A DNA stretch of 64,000 nucleotides. It comes from CAYPNF01 sp964411985 (GTDB lineage Bacteria > Verrucomicrobiota > Verrucomicrobiia > Limisphaerales > J093). Position numbers and translations under genes: made by a program. The DNA is taken from assembly GCA_964411985.1 (NCBI GenBank), contig CAYPNF010000020.1:1-64000 (forward strand). The letters are read 5' to 3'. Under the pieces are notes generated by a model. That model saw only the letters and a program-made list of their open reading frames with translations. It searched no databases and was not told the origin of the DNA. Position 1 is the stretch's first letter. Each line of letters begins with the position of its first letter. Below are positions 50,671-59,077 of the stretch, piece by piece.

Positions 50671-52353
50671 ATGTTCATTGCCGAAGTCATCTCCAAAGGC
50701 AAGCAGGGCCAGTCCTACACCTCCATCCTCCTGCGCGAGTCCTTCCGCGTCGGAGCCAGCGTCAAATCCAAAACCCTCGCGGTTTTGACCCACCTTCCCG
50801 CCCATGTTCTGGAGGCCGTCCGCCGCGCCATCGCCCACCCCGCCGACTCCCTCTCCCAGCTGGCTGGGGCTTCCGAAGGTTCTCTGCGCTTGCGCCAGGC
50901 CGAGAGCTTGGGTGCCCTCTGGACTATCGATCAAATCGCCCAGCAACGGGGGATCCACAAAGCCCTGGGCGTCACTTGGGAGGCGGAGCTGGGCTATTGG
51001 CAGGTCTTAGCCCGCGTGCTGCGGCCGGGCACCTCGCTCCTGGCCATGGTTCGCCTGGCCACCACTTGCGCCGCTGCGGCGCTCTTGGATTGGCGTCGCG
51101 CCTTCACCGAAGACGATCTCTATGACAACGGCGCCTGGCTGGAAGGTCGCCACGCCCTCATCGAACGGCGCCTCTGGCAAGCCCGCTCCTGCGCCCCCAA
51201 GGACCCGCTCTTTCTCTACGATGTGACCAGCAGCTATTTGGAGGGCGACTACAACGCCCTGGGGGCCTGGGGCTATAATCGCGACCACAAGGAAGGCAAG
51301 AAGCAGCTGGTCGTAGGACTCTTGACCGACGGCCAGGGAGAGCCCGTTTCGATTCAGGTCTATCGGGGCAACACCAGCGACCTGAAGACCTTTGCCGACC
51401 AAGTCCACAAGGTCAAAAAGGAGCTAGGCTGCAAGGGGGTTACCTTGGTGGGCGACCGGGGCATGATCCGCACCGAACAGAAGGCCCTGGCCCAGAAGGC
51501 GGACTTCCACTTCATCACCTCCCTGACCAAGCCGCAGACGGAGAAACTCCTGGCCGACAAGGTGCTCCAACTCGAGTTGTTCGAGGAGAACGTCCACGAA
51601 GTCCTGGGCGAGGATGGCCGCCGTTTTGTCCTGCGCCGCAACCCGGTGCGCCAAGAGGAACTGCGGCGGGCTCGCCAGCAAAAACAAGCGGCCTTGGACG
51701 CGGAGCTCCAGAAAGCCAACACCTATCTCCAGGAACACCCCCGCGCCCAAGTCGCCACCCAGCGCCGATACCTGGAAGGCCGCCTGCAGAGCCTGAAGGT
51801 TCAGGACTGGCTCAGCTTGAGCGTGCGCAAAAGAGGGCTGGTTCTCACCTGCGACACTTCCGCCCTCCAAGCCGCCGCATTGTTGGACGGCTGTTATGTC
51901 GTGGAAACGGATCTCAAGGCCTCCGAGGTCGGGGCGCAAACGATCCACGACCGCTACAAGGACCTGGCCTTTGTGGAACGGGATTTCCGCACGATCAAAA
52001 CCGGGCACCTGGAGTTTCGCCCCTGGTTTGTCTGCACGGAGGAGAACACCCAAGCCCACGCCCTGACCTCGATGCTGGCCTTAAAGGTTCGCCGTCATCT
52101 GGAGCAGGCCTGGTGGTCGTTGGAGGTGACCGTCGAGGAAGGGTTGTGCGAACTCGAGAAACTCTGCGTCATGGAATTGGTTCATGTTCCCAGCGGCCAG
52201 GTGGTCGCCCGCCTGGTGCCCGAGCCCAGCGCCCCCCAGAAGCAGCTCCTGGATGCCCTCAAGCTGAGCCTCCCACGCACGGTGCCGGAGGCAAAAGTGT
52301 CTGTAGGCACGCGCAAGAAAATCAGTCAGGCCCGCAAACCCCTTGATAAATAA
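50671..52353 (+). CDS. IS1634-family transposase
   Basis: A 560-residue DDE transposase. The N-terminus ('SKGKQGQSYTSILLRESFR') resembles IS1634 enzymes. The catalytic core has 'FLYDVTSSYLEGDYNALG' with the first Asp, 'GVTLVGDRGMIRTEQ' with the second and 'LAFVERDFRTIKTGHLEFRP' with the Glu. The reading frame is full length, so the element may be active. A 12-bp direct repeat ATGTAGGCATGT (50595-50606 and 50663-50674) precedes and overlaps the ATG. The stop lies 7 bp from the right inverted repeat. Confidence 0.95.
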   Translation: MFIAEVISKGKQGQSYTSILLRESFRVGASVKSKTLAVLTHLPAHVLEAVRRAIAHPADSLSQLAGASEGSLRLRQAESLGALWTIDQIAQQRGIHKALGVTWEAELGYWQVLARVLRPGTSLLAMVRLATTCAAAALLDWRRAFTEDDLYDNGAWLEGRHALIERRLWQARSCAPKDPLFLYDVTSSYLEGDYNALGAWGYNRDHKEGKKQLVVGLLTDGQGEPVSIQVYRGNTSDLKTFADQVHKVKKELGCKGVTLVGDRGMIRTEQKALAQKADFHFITSLTKPQTEKLLADKVLQLELFEENVHEVLGEDGRRFVLRRNPVRQEELRRARQQKQAALDAELQKANTYLQEHPRAQVATQRRYLEGRLQSLKVQDWLSLSVRKRGLVLTCDTSALQAAALLDGCYVVETDLKASEVGAQTIHDRYKDLAFVERDFRTIKTGHLEFRPWFVCTEENTQAHALTSMLALKVRRHLEQAWWSLEVTVEEGLCELEKLCVMELVHVPSGQVVARLVPEPSAPQKQLLDALKLSLPRTVPEAKVSVGTRKKISQARKPLDK

Positions 52354-52359
52354 GGCTCC

Positions 52360-52397
52360 TATGAGCTTTTGGGCATTAAATCCGGGTGGAAGTTCCG
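52360..52397 (-). repeat. Right terminal inverted repeat of the IS
   Basis: Reverse complement of the left end with 31 of 38 positions matching. The last base abuts the DUF3500 remnant. Confidence 0.85.
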
Positions 52398-52568
52398 CTG
52401 CAAGCCTGGACCTTGCTCCCCTTCCTTGCCACCGTCGGAGCCCGGGTTCAAGCGCACGAGGTGGCCGAGGAAATGGCAGAAGCTGCCGAGCGCTGGCTCA
52501 AGGCGCTCACCCCGGAACAACGCTCGAAGGCCGTTTTCAGCCTCGATGATGCGGAGCGTCAGAACTGA
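52398..52568 (+). pseudogene. Truncated remnant of a second DUF3500 gene
   Basis: Aligned ungapped to 43118-43290, this segment is about 87% identical (22 differences in 173). Most differences are silent or conservative, so it diverged as a functional paralog before being broken. It encodes 'FLATVGARVQAHEVAEEMAE' and 'WLKALTPEQRSKAVFSLDD', the N-terminal part of the exported DUF3500 domain. It then meets TGA where the intact gene has TGG (Trp), and similarity ends just after. The 5' end is cut exactly at the IS boundary, so the native start and most of the signal are lost. Non-functional. Confidence 0.85.
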
Positions 52569-52585
52569 CACACGGGCTGTGTGTC
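52567..52585. other. Short hairpin at the 3' junction of the DUF3500 remnant
   Basis: GACACAC-gggct-GTGTGTC, a perfect 7-bp stem, begins where similarity to the intact DUF3500 gene stops. It may mark a deletion junction; no T-tract follows. Confidence 0.4.
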
Positions 52586-52625
52586 GCGTTGCATTCTGAT
52601 CCACACGTGGCACACTGGGAACGGC

Positions 52626-54215
52626 ATGAACCCAAATCCCATTCCTCGTCCCATGCGCTGGTGGATCCCGGCGACCTTGATTGTCCTGGCGGCAGGAAGC
52701 GCCTTGTACGTGCGTTCCCGGGAGCTCCCCTTTCTGGAACCGATCCTGATTGCCATTGGCCTCTTGACGACCCTCTTGCTCGCACTCTGGTATATCTTCT
52801 TCACCGGCCTGCCGTGGAAGACCCGGCTGCTTCTGCTCTTGCTTGGCGTTGGTTTGCTTGCGGGCCTCTTTCTTGCCGTAAAGGGGCTCACACGTACGGA
52901 AGGATCCATCGGAGGATCTGGGATTCCGCGCCTGGTCTGGAAGTGGTCGCCCAAGTCAGAAGGGCCGGCAATCCCACTGGTCTTGGAGACTCAGACCACT
53001 TCTTCCCAGCCTCCTGCTGGAACGTCCCCCATGAAGGAAGGCGCCTTTCCCCAGTTTCTTGGACCGGATCGCTCGGGAGTGCTGGCTGGCATAGCGCTGA
53101 GCCGCGACTGGGATCGGTCGCCACCCCAGGCCCTCTGGCGTCAACCCGTCGGGCTGGGTTGGTCAGCGTTCGCCGTTTCAGGCCAACACGCCATCACCCA
53201 GGAGCAACGGCGCGAGGAGGAGTTGATCGTGTGCTACGAACTTTCGACCGGGCGCGCGCTCTGGGCGCACACGAACCACGTACGTTTTGCCGAGTCCATG
53301 GGTGGTGATGGACCACGCGCCACACCGACGATCCACCAGGGGCGCGTTTACGCCGTAGGGGCCACGGGGATTCTGGATTGTCTGGAGGAAGCGACCGGAA
53401 AGTTGGTTTGGTCTCGTGATGTTCTGGGCGAGAACAAACTTTCCAACCTGATCTGGGGTAAGAGCAACTCTCCTTTGCTGGTTGGGGATCTCGTGGTGGT
53501 GACGGGTGGCAACGAGCGCGAAAAGTCGCTGCTCGCCTATGAGGCATCCACCGGCAAACCCGTCTGGCAGGCTGGCCATGACCGAGCCAGTTACTGCTCC
53601 CCACAACTGGCATCGCTATGTGGGCAGGAGCAAATCCTCATGGTCAACGGGCACAGCGTCACCGCACATGATCCGCGCAGCGGTGGGATTCTCTGGGAAT
53701 TCCCTTGGCCGAACGACTTCGCCAAAGCCACTCAACCGCTGGTGATCGATACCAACAGGGTGTTCCTCAGCGCAGGCTATGGCGTCGGTTGCGTGATGCT
53801 GCAGATCGATCGCTCCGCTGCCGGAGGGTGGTCGGCCGCGGAGCTTTGGAAGAGTCGCAACTTGAAGCCGAAATTCACCAACGTGGTCCGTCGCGGCCAG
53901 CACGTCTATGGCCTCGACGACGGCGTGTTGGCGTGTGTCAGCCTGGAGCAGGGCAAACGGGAATGGAAGGAGGGCCGTTACGGTCACGGCCAGATCCTTC
54001 TCCTAGAGGATCTCCTCCTGATCCAGGCCGAATCCGGCGAAGTGGTGCTGGTGGAGATCAGCCCGGAGAAACCTACGGAACGGGCTCGCTTCCCGGCACT
54101 TCAGGGCAAGACCTGGAACAACCCGGTGCTCGTCCACGATCTTCTCTTGGTTCGGAACGATCAAGAGGCCGCCTGCTACCGCCTGCCGTTGGCCGCTGCG
54201 GAGGGGCGAAAGTGA
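52626..54215 (+). CDS. Membrane-anchored PQQ-like beta-propeller protein
   Basis: A 529-residue protein. Two or three N-terminal transmembrane segments ('WWIPATLIVLAAGSALYV', 'ILIAIGLLTTLLLALWYIFF', 'LLLLLLGVGLLAGLFLAV') span residues 10-85. A linker and a PQQ-like propeller follow ('FPQFLGPDRSGVLAG', 'LEEATGKLVWSRDVLG', 'YEASTGKPVWQAGHDR', 'HDPRSGGILWEFPWPND'). It is paralogous to 14246-15490, which is soluble and exported. The likely place is the inner membrane with the propeller in the periplasm. No quinone-binding residues are recognisable. The ATG at 52626 follows GGGAA. An MFS transporter lies downstream, across the assembly gap. Confidence 0.85.
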   Translation: MNPNPIPRPMRWWIPATLIVLAAGSALYVRSRELPFLEPILIAIGLLTTLLLALWYIFFTGLPWKTRLLLLLLGVGLLAGLFLAVKGLTRTEGSIGGSGIPRLVWKWSPKSEGPAIPLVLETQTTSSQPPAGTSPMKEGAFPQFLGPDRSGVLAGIALSRDWDRSPPQALWRQPVGLGWSAFAVSGQHAITQEQRREEELIVCYELSTGRALWAHTNHVRFAESMGGDGPRATPTIHQGRVYAVGATGILDCLEEATGKLVWSRDVLGENKLSNLIWGKSNSPLLVGDLVVVTGGNEREKSLLAYEASTGKPVWQAGHDRASYCSPQLASLCGQEQILMVNGHSVTAHDPRSGGILWEFPWPNDFAKATQPLVIDTNRVFLSAGYGVGCVMLQIDRSAAGGWSAAELWKSRNLKPKFTNVVRRGQHVYGLDDGVLACVSLEQGKREWKEGRYGHGQILLLEDLLLIQAESGEVVLVEISPEKPTERARFPALQGKTWNNPVLVHDLLLVRNDQEAACYRLPLAAAEGRK

Positions 54216-54224
54216 ACCATGAAG

Positions 54225-54324
54225 NNNNNNNNNNNNNNNNNNNNNNNNNNNNNNNNNNNNNNNNNNNNNNNNNNNNNNNNNNNNNNNNNNNNNNNNNNNN
54301 NNNNNNNNNNNNNNNNNNNNNNNN
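54225..54324. other. Assembly gap (100 N)
   Basis: Exactly 100 undetermined bases, a conventional scaffold-gap size, so the true distance is unknown. It removes the 5' part of the MFS transporter gene. Order and orientation across it depend on scaffolding. Confidence 0.98.
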
Positions 54325-55638
54325 AACACCCAGCGTTCGTTGGATCGACGAAGGCTGCTCCATGTCCTTCTGCCGCTCTTCCTCGGCTCGGTCATTGCCT
54401 ACCTGGATCGCGTCAACCTAGCCTACGCGGCCTTGACCATGAACAAGGAGCTTGGTTTCAGCGCATCCGTATTCGGGATGGGGGCGGGCATCTTCTTTGC
54501 GGGCTACGTCCTGTTTGAGATCCCGGGCGCCTTGCTGGCCGAGCGGTGGAGTCCGCGCATTTGGCTCGCGCGGATCATGATCTCGTGGGGTTTGGTATCG
54601 TGCCTGTTGGCGTTTGTTCACAACGAATGGCAATTCTATGTGGTTCGTTTCCTCCTGGGGGCAGCAGAGGCCAGTTTTTATCCGGTGGCGTACGCGAGCG
54701 TCATTCCGCGCTGGTACAACGCCCAGGAGCGTCCACGCGCCCTGGCGGTCATGCTCACTTCCCTGCAGGTCTCGGCCATCGTCGGCTCCCCGTTGGCCGG
54801 CTGGCTGTTGACGATCGAAGCCTTCGGACTGCGGGGTTGGCAGATTCTCTTTGTGCTGGAGGCCCTTCCGGCGGTCGTCTTTGGGGTCATCCTCCTCTTC
54901 TGGCTCAAGGATTGGCCCCAGGACGCACCTTGGCTCTCTTCTGCGGAGAAAACGCGCCTCCAGGAGATGTACCGCCGCGAGGTCGAGAGCAAAGCGGCCC
55001 GGAAACACTTCACCGTGTGGCAGGCCCTTTGCGATCGCGAGGTGCTGAAGCTCTGCCTGATCTACTTTCTGTGGATCACGGGATTCTGGGGCTACAACTA
55101 CTGGATGCCCACCGTCCTGCAGGAAGCCTCAGGCTGGTCCAGCATTCGTGTGGGATGGATGATTGTGATCCCGATGGCGCTGGCGTTGGGGGGGATGCTC
55201 TTTGCTGGGTACTCTTCGTCGCGGACGGGCGAAAAGCGGTGGCACGGAGCCATTCCCATGTTCCTGGGAGCCGTGGCTCTTGGGTTGGGCACCTATCTCA
55301 AGAACCCTTACGCCAGCTTCGCGTGCATGTGCCTCGCCGGAGTGGGGGTCTACGGCGCCTTCGGAGTCTGGTGGTCTTACCCCACAACGTTCCTCTCCGG
55401 GGCGGCGGCCGCGGGGGCGATCGGCCTGATCAACTCCTGCGGAAACGTGGGCGGCTACCTGGGCCCCTTCCTGACCGGCTATATCAAGGATTGGACCGGG
55501 AATTTCCAGGGCGCCTACCTGTACCTCGCTTGTTCCCTATTAGGTGCCGGGTTACTGATGCTCACCCTTCAAAATCCCTCGCCTAAGATGTATGGGTCCG
55601 CAGATTCAGACAGATGGGGCGGGAGAGGACAATCCTGA
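54325..55638 (+). CDS. MFS transporter, ACS-like (5' end in the gap)
   Basis: At least 432 visible residues of a 12-helix major-facilitator protein. Helix 1 is 'LFLGSVIAYLDRVNLAYAAL'. The helix 2-3 loop region is 'FEIPGALLAERWSPRIWLAR', then 'VRFLLGAAEASFYPVAYAS' and 'IPRWYNAQERPRALAVMLTS'. This is the signature of the anion:cation symporter group, which takes up hexuronates, glucarate or similar organic anions. The reading frame is open into the gap. The true start is probably the ATG at 54219, three bases after the preceding stop with GAGGGG upstream, but the frame across the gap cannot be verified. Confidence 0.88.
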   Translation, partial: NTQRSLDRRRLLHVLLPLFLGSVIAYLDRVNLAYAALTMNKELGFSASVFGMGAGIFFAGYVLFEIPGALLAERWSPRIWLARIMISWGLVSCLLAFVHNEWQFYVVRFLLGAAEASFYPVAYASVIPRWYNAQERPRALAVMLTSLQVSAIVGSPLAGWLLTIEAFGLRGWQILFVLEALPAVVFGVILLFWLKDWPQDAPWLSSAEKTRLQEMYRREVESKAARKHFTVWQALCDREVLKLCLIYFLWITGFWGYNYWMPTVLQEASGWSSIRVGWMIVIPMALALGGMLFAGYSSSRTGEKRWHGAIPMFLGAVALGLGTYLKNPYASFACMCLAGVGVYGAFGVWWSYPTTFLSGAAAAGAIGLINSCGNVGGYLGPFLTGYIKDWTGNFQGAYLYLACSLLGAGLLMLTLQNPSPKMYGSADSDRWGGRGQS

Positions 55639-55705
55639 TCCACTTCAAGGTCGGCCTCTGTCAGAACCTGCAATGATCTGCGGACAACTCTCTGGAGACG
55701 GTTTC

Positions 55706-56347
55706 TTACCCTTCGAGCGTTACCTCGAATTTGGCGGCAATCTCGCGGCCCGTCAGGAGAAGTTTGGCGAGCGCCTCGGGCGTGGGCTTGGCGATGGGTT
55801 GGGTGGACCAACTGAGGAAGATGGATTCCGGAGCCGTGGTGGACCGCTCGAGCAGGAAACGGATTTCACCACACACCTCGTTGGGGATGTAAGCGATCAC
55901 CCCTCCCGAGGGAATCCCCGCAGCCGCATTGCCGAACTTGGCCAGGAGTTGCTCCCTTTCCTCCTTGGTCTTGAGCGCCGCATGCACGCCCCCTTCGAGG
56001 AAGGTCTGCACTGGTTGGCGGTCGGCCACGCAATCCAACAGGGCTAGGAGGGAATCTTTCACAATCCCGACGTCTTTGGCGTCGCGGCCACCCTGGAAGC
56101 TGACCTCCAGCTTGTCCGCGGCGATCCGGCAGGTCGCTTGTCGATTGAACAGGGCGAACGTGAGATCGTAATCAAAGAGACGGTCCCCTTCGCGGCAACG
56201 AATATGCACCGGGCGCAAACCGGTTGAGGCGAACCTCTGGCTGAGACGTCCGGCGAGGAGTTCGGGCTTGGATTGGGTGAACGGAATGCTCTGGGCGAAA
56301 AAGGAGCCCATCGTCACGTTGAAGAACTGGCTGCGTGCTTGATACAT
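55706..56347 (-). CDS. Hypothetical protein
   Basis: A 213-residue soluble protein I do not recognise. It begins 'MYQARSQFFNVTMGSFFAQS' and has mixed alpha/beta composition. It ends in 'LAKLLLTGREIAAKFEVTLEG'. There is no signal peptide or membrane segment. I chose the ATG at 56347; an in-frame upstream start would add 29 Gly-rich residues. It is convergent with the transporter gene and lies 59 bp downstream of the sialidase-like gene on the same strand, so co-transcription is possible. Confidence 0.7.
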   Translation of the reverse strand: MYQARSQFFNVTMGSFFAQSIPFTQSKPELLAGRLSQRFASTGLRPVHIRCREGDRLFDYDLTFALFNRQATCRIAADKLEVSFQGGRDAKDVGIVKDSLLALLDCVADRQPVQTFLEGGVHAALKTKEEREQLLAKFGNAAAGIPSGGVIAYIPNEVCGEIRFLLERSTTAPESIFLSWSTQPIAKPTPEALAKLLLTGREIAAKFEVTLEG

Positions 56348-56406
56348 GATGCGCTTATGCCTACCTGTTCCTGCCAGACTTTGCAATCCCAGGAGTGAAT
56401 TCCCGG

Positions 56407-57702
56407 CTACCGATCGTCCCCCGCCTTGATCCACTCCTCGTTGAAATGCGCGTGTTTGATGGACTTTGCGGCCGGGTCGCCATCGACGTCTTTGGGCAGG
56501 CTCTTTTTCGACAAGTGATAACTATACGAGGCGTGCAGGGTGCCGTCGCGCGCCTGGATCACGGAAGGGTAATGATAAGAGCCCGCCTCCATCCCCGGGG
56601 GATCCTTCTCCAGATGGCGTTTCCAGGGCCACGTCTTGCCTTCATCTTCTGAGATCTGCACGGCCAGGCTGTGACGGCCCTTTTCGGTGTCGTTGCTGAT
56701 CAGCAGCCAATGACCGTTGCGCAACCCGATGATCTCTGCTCCCGCGCCAGGGTTGGGATGAATGCTATCCGTCACGGTCGACCACGTCTCGCCGCGGTCG
56801 CGGGATTCGCTTTGGGCCAGGCGGTTCGGGGCCGGACCATTGTCGCGCATTAGGGTGTACAGCGAACCGTCCCTGCGCTGAACGATGCTGGGCTGAATGT
56901 TCCCCGCGCCGATCAGTGGAGCGCTGGTGTGCCAGTTTTGGCCCCAATCATCCGTGATCGCCATGAGCGAGAAGGAAAAGCCGTCGTGGTACAAGGGCAC
57001 GATCAACCGCTTGCCATCCAGCACGAACGGGTGGGCCCGGGTCATCCAGCCCAGCCTGCGGTACAGTTTATCGGTGGCATGCTTTTCCATGGCCTCGAGG
57101 AACTCTCCCACCTCCTTGCGTTCCTGGTCGGAGAGATGAGTTTTCTTGGCCAGGTCCTGAAGGCCGGGCAGCGTGTTTTGGACCGCTTTTTCGAATTCCG
57201 GCCCGGGAGTCACGTGCAGCACCTCGGTTTGGGTCCATCTGGGTGGACCGTTGCGGTGGTAATCGGTCGAAATTCGGATCTTCATCAAGGCGCTCTCCCA
57301 GCGGTTTGCCAGAATCGTGGGCCAGAGGAGCCAGAGGCGCCCTTGTGGATCGATGAACATGGCGCAATTGGTATCCGGATAGCCCGGGGTGTCCGCCATG
57401 GTGAACCGCTGACTCCACGAGCGGCCGCCTTTGCGCATCCGGGCCCCCTCGATCTTGACATCGTCCGCCGTGCGTTCACCCGAGCCGTGAAACCAGCACA
57501 CCAGCAGGTCGCCTTTGGGAGTTTCCACGATGCAGGAGGAGTGGTTGTGCCAGGTTTCAAGCGGGAAGAGGAGTTCGGCTTGGTAGAGAGGAGCAGCGGC
57601 CTGGCTGGGTTGAGTGAAGGCGGCCAGCGCGAGTGCCAAAAACGAGAGGGTCCTTGCCCGGAACGTTGGCGATCTTCGAGGGCGCACGGTGTCTAGATTC
57701 AT
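56407..57702 (-). CDS. Exported sialidase-like (BNR/Asp-box) protein
   Basis: A 431-residue protein with a signal peptide (residues 15-35, 'LSFLALALAAFTQPSQA'). A six-bladed sialidase-like propeller follows: 'SCIVETPKGDLLVCWFHGSG' opens the catalytic face. Asp-box units include 'TDDWGQNWHTS', 'ESRDRGETWSTV' and 'ISEDEGKTWPWKRH'. Related exo-alpha-sialidases and Asp-box proteins remove terminal sugars. The arginine triad of true sialidases is not clearly traced, so the substrate is open. I chose the ATG at 57702. Confidence 0.82.
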   Translation of the reverse strand: MNLDTVRPRRSPTFRARTLSFLALALAAFTQPSQAAAPLYQAELLFPLETWHNHSSCIVETPKGDLLVCWFHGSGERTADDVKIEGARMRKGGRSWSQRFTMADTPGYPDTNCAMFIDPQGRLWLLWPTILANRWESALMKIRISTDYHRNGPPRWTQTEVLHVTPGPEFEKAVQNTLPGLQDLAKKTHLSDQERKEVGEFLEAMEKHATDKLYRRLGWMTRAHPFVLDGKRLIVPLYHDGFSFSLMAITDDWGQNWHTSAPLIGAGNIQPSIVQRRDGSLYTLMRDNGPAPNRLAQSESRDRGETWSTVTDSIHPNPGAGAEIIGLRNGHWLLISNDTEKGRHSLAVQISEDEGKTWPWKRHLEKDPPGMEAGSYHYPSVIQARDGTLHASYSYHLSKKSLPKDVDGDPAAKSIKHAHFNEEWIKAGDDR

Positions 57703-57753
57703 GAGCCCTACGGTAGCTCGGGTGGACGCGAATCGCAAACCCGATGACCACTG

Positions 57754-57795
57754 GAAGTCCGCCAGGTTTTGGAGTGCGGCGCTCTTAAGTGCCGC
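57754..57795 (+). repeat. Intergenic hairpin repeat, family B, copy 1
   Basis: GGAAGTCCGCCAGGTTTTGG (the same 20-base flank as the family-A copy at 6963, one mismatch) is followed by an 8-bp hairpin GCGGCGCT-ctta-AGTGCCGC (one G-T pair) at 57776-57795. It sits between the sialidase-like gene and the amidase stop. A second copy lies at 60503. Confidence 0.7.
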
Positions 57796-57796
57796 T

Positions 57797-58993
57797 TTAC
57801 TGGAGCTTCAAGGCCTGGGCTACTCCTTCGGCCAGGCGCTGCCGGAACTCCGGGGTGGCAATGAGCCGCGCCTCGCCTGGGTGGGAGAGGTATCCTGCCT
57901 CGACGAGTATGGCTGGGCGGTCCTGAAGCCGGATGACCCCCATGAACCGGGCCCGCCGCACCCCCCGATCCGGTAGGGCGGCTCTGCGTAACAAGGATCG
58001 ATGCACTCTCATCGCCAGCGCCAGGTTGGATGCGTCCCAGGCATTGTTGGGGTTCACCTGTCCTACCTCTTCCTCCCCCCGCAGCAGGCTGGAGACCATG
58101 CCCGCCGGGGTCACGCAGAAGGTCTCGAGTCCCGAGGGACTTCCCTGCGGTCCGTTGGAATTGAAATGCAGGCTGAGAAAGAGCGCCGCGCCCTTCTGAT
58201 CGGCAAAGGCCACGCGGTTGGTGAGGGACAAGTCCACGTCATTGGTACGGGTGAGATGGACTTCCCATCCTTCCTTCTGCAGGAGCGGGCGCAGTCGCAG
58301 CGCCCAATCCAGGGTGAATTCCTTCTCAGACCGCGGATCGACGATGTTCTTGGCGCCCGCATTCACGCCACCATGTCCCGGATCGATTACCACCACCCGG
58401 TTGCTCAGGATGAGTCCATCGGACCCCGCCACGAGCGGAGCCAGGGTCTTTCGCACATCCAGGATGTGGAGCATGGCCTGGCCGTGCAAGAACAGCGGAG
58501 CTGTTCCCTGCCAGCACTCCACGCCGTTCCAACGCAGAGCGCGCTTTCCGGGGATAATCAGGAGTTGCGAAATGGCATTGGTCACCAGAAATGCAAGGTT
58601 CGTGCCTGCCATACGCTGGACAGGTTGGGTGAATCCGTTGGTCGCCGCCCATCGCGCGAGAGGAATCCACGCCTCTGTCGGTTCGGGCACTAGGACCGAA
58701 GGAAGAATGGCTGGTGGCGGAGCGGGCGGAGGTTCCGGCTTCGCCTCAGCAATGGCATCAGGCGCGGGGGTGAGAGGCAGAGTTGTTGGGGCAGGGGGCG
58801 GCGGTATGGGCTCGAATCGCACCGGAGTGGACGTTGTCCTTCGAGCCGGGCCGGTGCTCTCGCATCCGGGCAGAACCAGGAGGAGGGAAAGCAGAACGAC
58901 TGCCAGGCACCCAATCGAAGCAGCCTTCCACCGTGAGTGCTGCCTCGCAGCCATCCCGGGGGGGGCGTGAGTTGCCGACCGTTCATTTCCCAT
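57797..58993 (-). CDS. N-acetylmuramoyl-L-alanine amidase, lipoprotein
   Basis: A 398-residue peptidoglycan hydrolase cleaving the stem peptide from muramic acid. The lipobox 'LLLVLPGCEST' anchors it. A Pro-rich linker (about 45-95) and an N-terminal accessory region follow. The Amidase_3 domain is at the C-terminus: 'VVVIDPGHGGVNAGAKN' (zinc His), 'EKEFTLDWA' (zinc Glu), 'LFLSLHFNSNG' (zinc His) and 'AILVEAGYLSHPGEA' (catalytic Glu). The ATG at 58993 is preferred over one 13 codons upstream. Likely acts in the periplasm during cell separation or wall turnover. Confidence 0.92.
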   Translation of the reverse strand: MGNERSATHAPPGMAARQHSRWKAASIGCLAVVLLSLLLVLPGCESTGPARRTTSTPVRFEPIPPPPAPTTLPLTPAPDAIAEAKPEPPPAPPPAILPSVLVPEPTEAWIPLARWAATNGFTQPVQRMAGTNLAFLVTNAISQLLIIPGKRALRWNGVECWQGTAPLFLHGQAMLHILDVRKTLAPLVAGSDGLILSNRVVVIDPGHGGVNAGAKNIVDPRSEKEFTLDWALRLRPLLQKEGWEVHLTRTNDVDLSLTNRVAFADQKGAALFLSLHFNSNGPQGSPSGLETFCVTPAGMVSSLLRGEEEVGQVNPNNAWDASNLALAMRVHRSLLRRAALPDRGVRRARFMGVIRLQDRPAILVEAGYLSHPGEARLIATPEFRQRLAEGVAQALKLQ

Positions 58994-59077
58994 GTGCGGG
59001 ACTATTCCTAGGGCGCGCGCGGATTTCTTCAAGGAGGAACGGAAAGAAAGGAAGGCAAGGCCCCGTTCAAGGCTGCC

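Larger units (their letters stand above)
50510..52397 (+). mobile_element. IS1634-family insertion sequence, complete
   Basis: An element of about 1.89 kb bounded by imperfect inverted repeats (50510-50547 and 52360-52397) and carrying one intact transposase gene. The first 15 terminal bases CGGAACTTCCACCCG match exactly. Flanks GGAA (left) and CTGC (right) show no short direct target duplication. That suggests post-insertion rearrangement or a longer duplication lost on one side. The right boundary coincides exactly with the point where similarity to the DUF3500 gene begins. Confidence 0.88.

Noticed and set aside
50500..52410. Short target-site duplication flanking the IS
   Set aside because: Comparing about ten bases on each side gives no direct repeat at any plausible boundary.
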